A DNA stretch of 64,000 nt, from the NCBI GenBank assembly GCA_965248815.1, contig CBDFKK010000008.1, positions 124,001-188,000 on the forward strand. Direction: 5' to 3'. Numbering within the stretch: the first letter of the stretch is position 1; each line of letters begins with the position of its first letter. The notes below the pieces were generated by a model that ran no database searches, was not told where the DNA came from, and was given only the letters and a program-made list of their open reading frames with translations. Positions 1 through 8,101 of the stretch are shown here, piece by piece. The position numbers and the translations under genes were made by a program. This DNA comes from CBDFKK01 sp965248815 (GTDB lineage Bacteria > Pseudomonadota > Alphaproteobacteria > SMXP01).

Positions 1-1
1 G

Positions 2-139
2 GGTGCCGACATGTACCACCAGCTCACGCGGTACTATGCCATGTGCGTCCAAAAATACGGCCGCGACGAGCCGTGGTGGGACGATGAGCCGATCACCTAT
101 CTCGAAAATCGAGACTTTCCGTTGTGGGCGGTGGCATGA
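2..139 (+). CDS. 3' end of an unidentified element gene (5' partial)
   Basis: An open frame enters from the left edge and ends in TGA at 137-139, giving 45 residues rich in Tyr, Trp and Asp. The stop overlaps the ATG of the following ATPase gene as ATGA, which suggests translational coupling in one operon. I recognise no domain in this fragment. Its position in a phage-like gene block suggests a small phage or plasmid accessory protein, but that is inference. Confidence 0.5.
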   Translation, partial: GADMYHQLTRYYAMCVQKYGRDEPWWDDEPITYLENRDFPLWAVA

Positions 140-400
140 CCTTACAAATCAAAGAGGCAGTGCGTGAAAATACCTATGGGCTCATTGGGCTATGGGGCGA
201 GTCTGGCGCCGGCAAGACGTATTCGGCGTTGAAGATCGCGCGGGGTATGGTCGGAGAGGCTGGCAAGATCGGCTTTATCGATACGGAGAACAGGCGCAGC
301 CACTTTTACGCCGACACGGTGACCAAGTTTGATGTTATCGACCTCGACACTCCATTCACACCAGCTCGCTACCTGGAGGCGCTCACGGAATTTGAAAAAG

Positions 401-408
401 CCGGATAC
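401..408. repeat. Left target-site duplication of the insertion sequence (CCGGATAC)
   Basis: CCGGATAC at 401-408 touches the left end of the insertion sequence and is repeated exactly at 1922-1929. An intact duplication shows simple transposition into the ATPase gene with no later rearrangement at this site. Confidence 0.9.
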
Positions 409-482
409 TGTCCGTCATCAGATAAATTGGAACAGATTTTGATTTGAGCTAGCGGAGTATATGGCTCATCTGTTGTATCAGT

Positions 483-1463
483 TTAAGCAGCGGCTTTGCT
501 GTGTTGCAAGCGCCGATGCTCGATCGTTTTTCGCTTGATCCTTTCTCTTTGCAATAGAATGGTTTGGCCGCGCCCAAAGTAAACATCTGCGGGCGTGAGG
601 TTTTGCAGACTCTCGTGATAGCGCTGGTGATTGTAGTGACCCACGAACTCATCGATCTGCGCTTCAAGATCGCCAGGTAGGTAATAGTTTTCCAGCAAGA
701 TGCGGTTCTTGAGCGTTTGATGCCAACGCTCGATTTTGCCTTGCGTTTGCGGATGATACGGCGCGCCGCGAACATGCCTCATGCCTTGATCATCCATCCA
801 GTCAGCAAGATCGCCGGCAATATAACTTGAACCATTGTCAGATAGCAGACGCGGCTTGTGTGCGACATTTGCCTGATCGCAACCCGATGCCTCCAGAGCC
901 ATTTCCAACGTATCAGTGACGTCTTCAGCTCTCATCGTGGTGCACAGCTTCCACGCAATGATGTAGCGCGAGAAGTCATCAAGAATCGTAGAGAGATAAA
1001 ACCAGCCCCAGCCGATGACCTTGAGGTAGGTGAAGTCGGTCTGCCACATTTGATTTGGCGCCGTGGTCTTGTCGCGGAACTCATTGGCAGCCTTGATGAC
1101 CACGAAGGCCGGGCTGGTAATCAGATCAAGAGCTTTGAGCAGGCGGTACACTGAAGCTTCGGATACAAAATAGCTTTGCGTATCAGTGAACCGCACTGCC
1201 AACTCGCGCGGGCTCAGTTCCGGTTCCTGAAGAGCCATATCGACGATCCGCTCTCGAATATCATCGGGGATGCGGTTCCACACGCGTTTTGGCTTGGGAG
1301 ACCGGTCTTCCAATGCTTGTACGCCACCACGCAAATACCGGTCGTACCATCGGTAAAACGTCGTTGCCGGGATGCCGAGCTTGTCCAGCGTCCGCAGCAC
1401 CGGGAGATGGGATCGCTCGACTAGGCGGATGATCTCGAGCTTCTCCGATGCGGGGTATCTCAT
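483..1463 (-). CDS. Insertion sequence transposase OrfB (DDE integrase core), copy 1
   Basis: This 326-residue protein has an N-terminal helix-turn-helix (about residues 1-60) and an rve core. The catalytic residues are D in WQTDFTYL, D in LLSDNGSS and E in QGKIERWH, with exactly 35 residues between the second D and the E. It carries out strand cleavage and transfer of the element. The start ATG overlaps the OrfA stop as ATGA, so it may be made by translational coupling or by a frameshift fusion. The protein sequence is identical to that of the second copy. Confidence 0.93.
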   Translation of the reverse strand: MRYPASEKLEIIRLVERSHLPVLRTLDKLGIPATTFYRWYDRYLRGGVQALEDRSPKPKRVWNRIPDDIRERIVDMALQEPELSPRELAVRFTDTQSYFVSEASVYRLLKALDLITSPAFVVIKAANEFRDKTTAPNQMWQTDFTYLKVIGWGWFYLSTILDDFSRYIIAWKLCTTMRAEDVTDTLEMALEASGCDQANVAHKPRLLSDNGSSYIAGDLADWMDDQGMRHVRGAPYHPQTQGKIERWHQTLKNRILLENYYLPGDLEAQIDEFVGHYNHQRYHESLQNLTPADVYFGRGQTILLQRERIKRKTIEHRRLQHSKAAA

Positions 1464-1834
1464 GCGCCGTCTCCCCCATCCCCGATCATGCTTTTTTTAA
1501 GCAGCCGGTTCTCCAGCACCTGTTCGGCAAGCGCTTCCTTGAGGTCATGCCTCTCGCGGCGCAGGTCCTTGACCTCGCCCGAGGACGCCTGGCGGGCGGT
1601 ATCCCCCGAAAGCCGCTTCTTGCCGGCTTCCAGGAACTCCTTCGACCAGCTGTAGTAGAGGCTCTCGGCGATCCCTTCCCGACGGCACAGCTCGGCGATG
1701 CTGTCCTCGCCGCGCAGGCCCGAGAGCACAATCCGGATCTTCTCTTCAGCTGAATATTGCTTGCGCGTCTTGCGCCGGATGTCCCGTACCGCCGTCTCGG
1801 CGCCGTCCTTCAAACTCATGGATTTCTGGCTCAT
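1460..1834 (-). CDS. Insertion sequence OrfA (helix-turn-helix, leucine zipper), copy 1
   Basis: This 124-residue basic protein opens with a helix-turn-helix resembling transposase_8 (SAEEKIRIVLSGL, then CRREGI...LYYSW). It ends in a coiled coil with heptad-spaced Leu (DLKEALAEQVLENRLLKK), the usual oligomerisation region of IS3-type OrfA. It binds the element's ends and partners OrfB. The sequence is identical to the second copy. Confidence 0.92.
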   Translation of the reverse strand: MSQKSMSLKDGAETAVRDIRRKTRKQYSAEEKIRIVLSGLRGEDSIAELCRREGIAESLYYSWSKEFLEAGKKRLSGDTARQASSGEVKDLRRERHDLKEALAEQVLENRLLKKSMIGDGGDGA

Positions 1835-1921
1835 CTGCGTTCCCTTCGGTCACGACGATGAGCCAGAAATCCTCCGTTACACAATCAACTCCATCTGTCC
1901 CACAGGCGCTGATGTCAGACA

Positions 1922-1929
1922 CCGGATAC
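1922..1929. repeat. Right target-site duplication (CCGGATAC)
   Basis: This is the exact copy of 401-408, directly after the right end of the insertion sequence. Past it the ATPase frame resumes with KAVVIDS. Confidence 0.9.
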
Positions 1930-2581
1930 AAGGCAGTCGTTATTGACTCCATGAGTCACGAGTGGAACGGCGTTGGCGGCTGCCTGGAGATGGCCGAGGA
2001 GACTGAAACTCGACTCGGTAAGTCCGGTCTCTTTTGCTGGAAGAAGCCGAAGCAAGAGCACCAAAAGCTCATGAACCGCCTTTTGCAGGCCAACATGCAC
2101 ATCGTCTTCTGCCTTCGTGCGCAGGAGAAAATGGAGCAGGTTAAAGTCAACGGCAAAACTCAAATCGTGTCGCAAGGCGTAGTCCCGATCGCTGAGAAAA
2201 ATTTCATTTTCGAGATGACGGTCAGTGTTGCCCTCGACCCGTCGAGCCCAGGCGTTCCTAAACTAAAAAAATGTCCGCAAGATTTGCGTGACGCCTTCCC
2301 TAATAGCCAGATAGGCGAGAGAACGGGGGCAGCTATTGCCGCGTGGTGTGCAATGGGCTCCCCAGTCGATGATGTTTTGAATGCGCTATCCGCAGAAGGT
2401 CGCGACGCGGCAATGCATGGAAGCGCGATGCTGAAAATTTGGTGGCAAAGGATCACCAAGGAGCACAAGGCTGGCGAGCGAACATCTGCACAATACAAAG
2501 CGCTTGGCAATGGTCTCGAAGAACTCAAAGGCATTGCCGGGAATGCAGACATGGAACTTGCTCAGCATGAGAAGCTTTCCG

Positions 2582-2836
2582 ATGCGTGAACTCAAGTGCA
2601 CAAAATGCAAGGTCTTCAAGCCGACGACGGAGTTTTACAGAAACGCCGCAAAGGCTACGGGGTTCGCGGACACCTGCAAAGCATGTCGTCGCGAGTACCG
2701 TTGTCAGCCCATGGACCGCGACAAGTGGCTTCGCAACAACCAGCAATTTATTGACGAGGCAGTCGCAGCCGGCGCCATCGCTCAAGTCGATCTCATCAAA
2801 CCGGCAATGTCGAGGGTTGGGGGTGAGGATGGCTAG
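2582..2836 (+). CDS. Small zinc-ribbon protein of the integrated element
   Basis: The 84-residue protein starts at ATG 2582, overlapping the stop of the ATPase gene by eight bases. Two CxxC pairs (CTKC near residue 6 and CKAC near residue 32) form a probable zinc ribbon, and the sequence between them has the KxxxEF pattern seen in small phage proteins next to HNH nucleases. No HNH residues are visible. Tight overlap with its neighbours supports a real gene. Its function is unknown, and DNA or protein binding is only inferred from the zinc ribbon. Confidence 0.65.
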   Translation: MRELKCTKCKVFKPTTEFYRNAAKATGFADTCKACRREYRCQPMDRDKWLRNNQQFIDEAVAAGAIAQVDLIKPAMSRVGGEDG

Positions 2837-3206
2837 CGCGTTTGGCATTGAATTGATTTCGTTTGAGAAGGCCGCCGAAATGATAGGCATGAACGTCCGT
2901 CAGCTTTCGGACTACTTGCGAAAAACAGATGCCGAGTTCACGAAAATTGGTAAGACTCGATTCTTTACAGGCGCTCAATTCTACCACTTGTTGGAGATCA
3001 GCTCATGCCGCTCAAGCTCGTCAAAAGAGAAGGTTCAAAATACTGGTACATCACGGGCACGCACCGAGGCGAGCGTATTAAGCGAAGCACGGGCCTTGTG
3101 CGCAAAGCCGCGGCGGAAGCCGAACGCATCCACCTCGAATACGAAATCGAGCAACGTAGTATCTATGGTTCCCAAGCCGTTGCGACATTCGCAGAAGTGG
3201 CCCTAA
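2829..3206 (+). CDS. Excisionase-like helix-turn-helix protein, overlapping the integrase
   Basis: The first 60 residues (ATG 2829) look like a MerR/excisionase helix-turn-helix: SFEKAAEMIGMN followed by VRQLSDYLRK and a wing-like KIGKTRFF. Such proteins direct excision together with a tyrosine integrase. The frame overlaps the previous gene by eight bases and runs about 200 bases into the integrase gene in another frame. The Ser/Arg-rich C-terminal half therefore looks like a by-product of the integrase coding sequence. The frame may still be translated to its stop at 3206. Confidence 0.55.
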   Translation: MASAFGIELISFEKAAEMIGMNVRQLSDYLRKTDAEFTKIGKTRFFTGAQFYHLLEISSCRSSSSKEKVQNTGTSRARTEASVLSEARALCAKPRRKPNASTSNTKSSNVVSMVPKPLRHSQKWP

Positions 3207-4030
3207 GCTATGTCAAGGCTGGCGGGGAAGCCCGCTTTATGGGGCCGGTTTTGGAAGTCTTTGCCTATGTGAAGCTTCATGAGATTGATCAGGACATGAT
3301 CGATAATAAGGCGGCTGAGTGCTACCCGAACGCTTCCCCAAGCACCATAAACCGTCAATTCTATACGCCCGTCGCCGCCGTTCTGTCTCGCGCATCCCGC
3401 AACCGGCTGTTCAACTATTTTCCGATCAAGCGGCCCAAACAAGCACGAGGCAAATTGCGCTGGCTTGAACCCTATGAGGCCGAAAGTCTGCATGACGCCG
3501 CCGGCGAGCACTTGAATCCGATGATCGTGACATTGCTGGGCACGGGATTGCGCATGTCGGAACTTCTGCGCCTGAAATGGGATGACATCGATCTAATCAA
3601 AGGCGAGGCGCATATTTGGCAAACCAAGTCGGGATATCCGCGCAAGATCGAATTGCCAAGCCGTGTTGTCGCGACTCTCGCTGTGCATCCCCAGCGCGCC
3701 GATAGAATCTTCCTCACGCCCCAAAATGAGTCCTACAGCGAGCGCTTCAACCAGGGCGGACAGATTAGACATGCCTTCGCGAGTGCCTGTCAACGGGCCG
3801 CTATCGAAGACTGCACGCCTCACACGCTTAGACATACCTGGGCGACGTGGTTCTACAGCGCCACGTTGGACGTGCGCCGGTTGAAGCATTTGGGGGGATG
3901 GCGATCAGATTCGATGGTTTCGCGCTACGAGCATTTGGCGCCAAGGGGCATGGGCGCAGAGCTTGCGAGATACGGTTGGGACTTCGGACAACTTGACCAG
4001 AACTTTACCAGTCAGAATCGCACGGCTTGA
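3005..4030 (+). CDS. Tyrosine recombinase / integrase
   Basis: This 341-residue site-specific recombinase integrates and excises the element. The C-terminal catalytic domain shows R183 (GTGLRMSELL), H273 and R276 (HTLRHTW), W299 in the usual His/Trp position, and the nucleophile Y308 (SRYEHL). An N-terminal arm-binding region (residues 1-60) and a core-binding region (60-145) precede it. It lies 40 bp from a tRNA-Ser fragment, the normal place for an integrase next to its attachment site. All catalytic residues are present, so it may be active. Confidence 0.93.
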   Translation: MPLKLVKREGSKYWYITGTHRGERIKRSTGLVRKAAAEAERIHLEYEIEQRSIYGSQAVATFAEVALSYVKAGGEARFMGPVLEVFAYVKLHEIDQDMIDNKAAECYPNASPSTINRQFYTPVAAVLSRASRNRLFNYFPIKRPKQARGKLRWLEPYEAESLHDAAGEHLNPMIVTLLGTGLRMSELLRLKWDDIDLIKGEAHIWQTKSGYPRKIELPSRVVATLAVHPQRADRIFLTPQNESYSERFNQGGQIRHAFASACQRAAIEDCTPHTLRHTWATWFYSATLDVRRLKHLGGWRSDSMVSRYEHLAPRGMGAELARYGWDFGQLDQNFTSQNRTA

Positions 4031-4069
4031 AAAATGATTTGCATACAGAGGGTTAGATAAGATGAAAAA

Positions 4070-4112
4070 TCCCTTAGCAGGGGAGCGCCTTCAACCACTC
4101 GGCCACCTCTCC
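4070..4112 (-). tRNA. 5' part of tRNA-Ser(GCT), interrupted at the attachment site
   Basis: Read on the minus strand from 4112, the sequence begins GGAGAGGTGGCCGAGTGG, the acceptor stem and D-arm of a serine tRNA. It continues to the anticodon loop CTGCTAA (anticodon GCT at 4076-4078). Pairing then stops inside the 3' side of the anticodon stem at about 4070, and the sequence turns AT-rich toward the integrase. No variable arm, T-loop or 3' acceptor strand follows. I infer that the element at 1-4070 recombined here and that the rest of the tRNA, or an intact copy, lies at its other end outside the window. Confidence 0.85.
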
Positions 4113-4288
4113 ACTTCCGTGTATGCCGCAGAAAGCTTAAAGCTTCAAGGATATTCGGGCTTTTTTGCGCCCGGGTCGCGCTGCCAAATCCTGGCATGAC
4201 GCGCTGAAATTCGCCCTTAAGCTGGAATCACATAAGATCGATTAGGCAAGAGCACTTGAATCTTAGACTTTTCCGCCTGGTCCGCCTC

Positions 4289-5041
4289 ATGAATAGAAAA
4301 TACTGGAACTCATTGGCCGCAGACTATCAAAGCCAAGTTCGCGAAATCAGCGAGCTCGACCTCAACGGCGTGCTCGTCGAGACGGCGCGCAAACTAGGCG
4401 GCAAGTCCAAAAAGGCCGTCGACTTTGGCTGCGGGCCGGGCGCCATTACGAGAACGATTGCACCGTTCTTTGGCAAAACGATCGGCGTCGATTTTTCCGA
4501 AGAACTTCTTGAACTGGCCCGCAAGTCCACGGCGGACCCATCCGTTTCTTACGCAAGGCGAAATCTCGAAACAAGCAAAGGCGCAAATTTTCGCTGCGAC
4601 GTTGCATTTTGCGCCAACGTTTTGATCAATGAACGATTTGAAAAAAGGCAAAAAATAGCGCGGACTGTTGCAAAGAATGTTCGCAAGAACGGTCGTGCCG
4701 TTTTCGTTGTTCCTTCTTTGGAATCTCAGCTGCGCATTTTTCAAGTCCTCATGAAAAGCGAAGTTGCTGCAGGCGTTCCCCGTAGAACGAGTGTGCGGGC
4801 GGTCGATCGCATCGCCAATACGGAGATGGTTTCGCTGTCCGACGGAATATTTGTTGTGGGCGGTACGCCGACCAAACATTACATGGCCGACGAACTACAG
4901 GAGTTTCTCGGCAATGAGCAATTGCGGGTCGAGACCCTCGAGGGGATCGAATATTCCTGGGACGAAGAATTGGACGATCTACCAGCTGATTTTACGGCGC
5001 CCTGCCCCTGGGATTGGATGGCGGTGTGCGTCAAACAGTGA
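4289..5041 (+). CDS. Class I SAM-dependent methyltransferase
   Basis: This 250-residue soluble protein has the SAM-binding motif I VDFGCGPGAITRTI near residue 47 and the acidic motif II GVDFSEELLELARK near residue 70, as in small-molecule methyltransferases. I chose ATG 4289 because the homologous fold begins just after it (RKYWNSLA); a TTG at 4256 would add eleven residues, and neither has a strong ribosome site. It is the first gene past the tRNA-Ser fragment. Nothing nearby identifies the substrate. Confidence 0.8.
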   Translation: MNRKYWNSLAADYQSQVREISELDLNGVLVETARKLGGKSKKAVDFGCGPGAITRTIAPFFGKTIGVDFSEELLELARKSTADPSVSYARRNLETSKGANFRCDVAFCANVLINERFEKRQKIARTVAKNVRKNGRAVFVVPSLESQLRIFQVLMKSEVAAGVPRRTSVRAVDRIANTEMVSLSDGIFVVGGTPTKHYMADELQEFLGNEQLRVETLEGIEYSWDEELDDLPADFTAPCPWDWMAVCVKQ

Positions 5042-5072
5042 TTGCGCCGCGCTTTGTTGCACGTCAAATAAC

Positions 5073-5963
5073 CTACCACAGAATAATGTCCCCATCGTAC
5101 TGCAAGAAGACACCCGACTGCTCCGGCGTCAGCCCATCGATCAAATCGATCATATGGCGCACGCTCTTTTCCGCTGACATGAGGACAAGCCGGCGCAGAA
5201 ACCCCGGTACCGGTACGATGTCGGTGTTGACCCCGCCAGGATGAATAAGGCTCACGATGACGCCCTGCCCCTCTAGTTCAAGTGCGAGCGTTCGCATCAT
5301 CATATTGAGTGCCGTCTTGCTCGGTGGATAGATAAAGAGCCCGCCGGTAATGCGTCGGCCCAGACCGGTCTTTCCCGCATTATCGAGCGAACCCATAACG
5401 CTGGTAATATTGACAATCTTTTTTTGCTCGCTCGTAGCAACGTGGAGCGCGAAGGCTTCGGCCATCCTCAAGGGGCCGACAGCGTTGACAGCCATGGCCA
5501 AACGGAACTGATCGTAATCGACCCGCCCGAAGCGCTGTGACTTGAGTGGTCCGCCCAAAACGCCCGCGTTGTTGAGAAGTACATCGATTGCGATGTCGGC
5601 GTATTTATTAGCCACCGATTCGATCTGGTCCTGATCCGTGACATCCAGCCTCTCGATGGTCAAATTCGGATGGCCCGAAGCGATTTTCTTTAACTCTTCG
5701 GCCTCCTCGGGCCGGCGGCACGTGGCAATGACGCGCCAACCTTTTTCCGCGTACTGACGAGCAAATTCCAAACCTATGCCGCGATTTGAACCAGTGATTA
5801 AAACCGTAGGAGAAACACCCTCGGCGTCCTGCGCGAGGGCACCTAACTCGCCCAAAACTAGGAAATACAGAGCAAGTGCGGCAATGCAGCGATAGCTTGG
5901 CCGCGCGAGCGCGCACAACGCAAAACCTTTTTTCCCGCCAAATATGATTGGTTTTTCTTGCAC
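5073..5963 (-). CDS. Exported short-chain dehydrogenase/reductase
   Basis: The classical SDR features are present: TGSNRGIG cofactor loop (about residues 57-64), NNAG, and the YxxxK pair in YPPSKTAL. The family oxidises or reduces carbonyl groups with NAD(P). Unusually, the Rossmann domain follows a basic N-terminus and a hydrophobic stretch ending ALAQDAEG, which looks like a Sec signal peptide. The start is uncertain: no ATG lies close by, and I used GTG 5963; an upstream frame to 6206 would overlap the divergent desaturase. The neighbour suggests a lipid substrate, which is inference. Confidence 0.75.
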   Translation of the reverse strand: MQEKPIIFGGKKGFALCALARPSYRCIAALALYFLVLGELGALAQDAEGVSPTVLITGSNRGIGLEFARQYAEKGWRVIATCRRPEEAEELKKIASGHPNLTIERLDVTDQDQIESVANKYADIAIDVLLNNAGVLGGPLKSQRFGRVDYDQFRLAMAVNAVGPLRMAEAFALHVATSEQKKIVNITSVMGSLDNAGKTGLGRRITGGLFIYPPSKTALNMMMRTLALELEGQGVIVSLIHPGGVNTDIVPVPGFLRRLVLMSAEKSVRHMIDLIDGLTPEQSGVFLQYDGDIILW

Positions 5964-6105
5964 GGTATCCGAGCGTATCAAGCTCACAACCTGCGGTACA
6001 ATCGCTTTCGCGCCAAATAACGCTGTCCGCTGGTTGGCATAAGATGTTAAAAGGACAGGCTTCTCAATTTCCCCCGAAATAGCGCTCCCAGCTACGAAAG
6101 CGACG

Positions 6106-7104
6106 ATGACCGTTACGACAGCCGTTTCGCATACCCGCGCACAGACAGGTTTTTTCCGGTCCGCCGAACCGGAACCGCACGTTGCGCGGGCGAAACAAAT
6201 CCTCAAGCAGCATCCAGACGTACGTGACCTAGCGGGCTCTAACTCGTGTACTTTCTTGCTTGTTGTCGGTGTGGTGGCATTTCAATTCGTCGTCGCCTGG
6301 CTGGTTCGCGATCTTCAGTGGTGGTGGATTGCACTAATAGCCTATGGCGTCGGCGCATTCGCTAGTCACGCCCTGTGGGTGATGATTCACGAAAATGCAC
6401 ATAGGCTGGTGTTTCCGGGCAAGGTTGCAAGTCGGCTTTGCGGAATTTTCGCCAATTTGCCTCTGCTGATGCCCGCCTCCGTCTCGTTTGAGAAATATCA
6501 TCTGCGCCATCATGCCCATCAAGGCATTTACGAACTTGATGCAGACATGCCAAGCCAATGGGAAATACAACTATTTAGCCATTCGGCGTTTGGGCGGGCG
6601 TGCTGGTTTCTGGTTTATATTTTTATCATGGTCTTAAGACCGATCCGCCTTAAGTCGATCAAACTGTGGGACGGATGGCTTTTTCTGAACGCGGCGATTA
6701 TTTTTGGGATCGACATTGTGATCGGCGGAACTATGGGTTTCGGACCCTTCTTGTATTTGGCTCTGAGTTCGCTTTTCTCAGTGGGACTACATCCTGTCGG
6801 CGCACGCTGGATTCAAGAGCACTACACAGATCGTTTAGGTCAAGAGACATTCAGCTATTACGGCCCGCTCAATCTCATTCAATTGAATGTCGGCTATCAC
6901 AACGAACATCATGACTTTGCCGCGATCCCATGGAACCGTTTGCCGCAACTCAAAAAGATGGCACCTGAGATGTATGACACCCTCGCCTCTCATCGGTCGT
7001 GGGCGCGTTTGATGCTTCGTTTTATCTTCAGCGGTAAACTCACGCTTGAATCAAGAATTGTGCGCACCAGCCGCACACCTGGCCCCGAGCCCGTCTTCGA
7101 CTAG
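6106..7104 (+). CDS. Sphingolipid delta-4 desaturase-like (DES1-type) membrane desaturase
   Basis: This 332-residue integral membrane di-iron desaturase has all three histidine boxes: HENAH (95-99), HLRHHAH (132-138) and HNEHH (265-269). The N-terminal Lipid_DES-type region (PHVARAKQILKQHPDVRDLAG), the phrase ANLPLLMPASVSFEKYH and the stretch YYGPLNLIQLNVGYHNEHHD follow the plan of eukaryotic dihydroceramide delta-4 desaturases closely, more so than bacterial acyl-lipid desaturases. The expected activity is introduction of a trans double bond into a sphingoid or similar long chain. Several hydrophobic spans flank the boxes. The gene ends 7 bp from a convergent DUF1838 gene. Confidence 0.85.
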   Translation: MTVTTAVSHTRAQTGFFRSAEPEPHVARAKQILKQHPDVRDLAGSNSCTFLLVVGVVAFQFVVAWLVRDLQWWWIALIAYGVGAFASHALWVMIHENAHRLVFPGKVASRLCGIFANLPLLMPASVSFEKYHLRHHAHQGIYELDADMPSQWEIQLFSHSAFGRACWFLVYIFIMVLRPIRLKSIKLWDGWLFLNAAIIFGIDIVIGGTMGFGPFLYLALSSLFSVGLHPVGARWIQEHYTDRLGQETFSYYGPLNLIQLNVGYHNEHHDFAAIPWNRLPQLKKMAPEMYDTLASHRSWARLMLRFIFSGKLTLESRIVRTSRTPGPEPVFD

Positions 7105-7111
7105 GCTGACG

Positions 7112-8041
7112 TCACTGTCCTTGTCCCGCTAAGAACTCTCGATAGACATTGTTTCCATCCATCATGGGCCGCGTGTCGTCTTCCGGTGGCGGCTCGCGAT
7201 ACAGGCTGAACGCATTAGTATTCATTGCATCCTGAAGAATTTGCGGCAGCGCATTGATGGTCTTCACACGCCAGCCGTAAGTGCTGAAGATCAGATTTCC
7301 TGGGATGTCGCCCATTTCCATCCACGGCTCCCAATCGGCAAAGCGGTACCAAGCCAAACGAGAAGATTGAACAATTGTCTCATCGTCGGTCAGGAGTTCC
7401 GCCTTCGGAATGAAGTGCGTGTAGACTTCCATGCCCTGCGAAAATCCGCCCATCGCCTTGTCAAAACCGCCGCCTAGAGAATTGGGAAAATAAAATTTGG
7501 CCTGAACGTTGCGCACTACCGTATCGCCAATGACTTCTCCAGGAAAAACGTACGGACTGCCATCGCGCTTGTAAGGGAGGACCGGCGGAAAATTCACCGG
7601 ATCGTTCTTCACTGGCAACACAGTGACGTCCTTACCTGTGTATGGATTTTGCCAATCCTCTAGGATGTTTTCGGTACCGGGCTCGAGAAAGAACATGAAC
7701 TCCCGAGACACGAGGCGATATCCAGTGCCCCGCTCCGGATCGACGACCGTGGGGCAGCGCCGCGTGTTTACACCGACGACATCGAACAGGTGACGGTCGA
7801 CCTCCCATGCCACGCGCCCGAACACTTTGCCGCGCCACACGCCATATTCGTAGTGACCCGGCTTTTGGGTGCCGCAGGCTATGCGGTGACTTGCAAGCAG
7901 GGCGTCTTCAGGAACGGAAAGGTCGAGATCCCGCGTGTCCCCAACACTTGGCCACATCATTGTGGCCGCAACCAAGATGAAGAACGATCTAAAGCGACTG
8001 CGGAGCCTGTTCATAAACGTTGCTGTTGAGATTTTTGCCAT
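7112..8041 (-). CDS. DUF1838 family protein, Sec-exported
   Basis: The 309-residue protein has an N-terminal signal peptide (basic, then FFILVAATMMWPSVG) and the DUF1838 signature elements: GKVFGRVAWEVDRHLFDVVG, SREFMFFLEPGT, ILEDWQNPYTGKDVTVLPV and WEPWMEMGDIPG. The family has no assigned biochemical function that I know. A second paralogue at 26413-27282 carries a Tat-type leader instead. Both genes have a similar upstream stretch AATAAGGGGAA. The start ATG follows an AAGGGGAAGGAG ribosome site. Confidence 0.82.
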   Translation of the reverse strand: MAKISTATFMNRLRSRFRSFFILVAATMMWPSVGDTRDLDLSVPEDALLASHRIACGTQKPGHYEYGVWRGKVFGRVAWEVDRHLFDVVGVNTRRCPTVVDPERGTGYRLVSREFMFFLEPGTENILEDWQNPYTGKDVTVLPVKNDPVNFPPVLPYKRDGSPYVFPGEVIGDTVVRNVQAKFYFPNSLGGGFDKAMGGFSQGMEVYTHFIPKAELLTDDETIVQSSRLAWYRFADWEPWMEMGDIPGNLIFSTYGWRVKTINALPQILQDAMNTNAFSLYREPPPEDDTRPMMDGNNVYREFLAGQGQ

Positions 8042-8101
8042 CTCCTTCCCCTTATTATTCCATCGGCTGAGCCATTTTAGCCCAAGTTACGACATTTAAA
8101 A

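Larger units (their letters stand above)
409..1921 (-). mobile_element. Insertion sequence, copy 1 (1513 bp, two-ORF DDE type)
   Basis: The element is bounded by imperfect inverted ends. One end reads TGTCCGTCATCAG and the other, on the opposite strand, TGTCTGACATCAG (11 of 13 match). It is flanked by a perfect 8-bp duplication. Two overlapping genes are read on the minus strand: a helix-turn-helix OrfA and an OrfB with an rve-type DDE integrase core. This organisation is IS3-like, but an 8-bp duplication is longer than the 3-5 bp usual for IS3, so I leave the family open. From comparing the encoded proteins and flanks, the copy at 27434-28946 differs at one synonymous position (TAC versus TAT in OrfB). 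Confidence 0.92.
136..2589 (+). pseudogene. Phage-type RecA-fold ATPase, split by an insertion sequence
   Basis: The reading frame starts at ATG 136, which overlaps the previous stop, and shows a Walker A motif GESGAGKT near residue 25. It is interrupted at 408 by the insertion sequence. Removing 409-1921 and one copy of the 8-bp duplication restores one frame of 310 residues. In the restored protein the Walker B stretch KAVVIDS follows the phrase FEKAGY directly. This layout fits the AAA_24 / Sak4-like NTPases of phages and integrated elements, which act in single-strand annealing and recombination. As it stands the gene is disrupted: the first part ends after 14 insertion-derived residues, and the second part has no start signal of its own. 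The restored frame implies recent insertion. Confidence 0.85.

Noticed and set aside
4030..4112. Complete tRNA-Ser gene
   Set aside because: No T-loop, variable arm or 3' acceptor strand pairs with the 5' part; only the first half is present.
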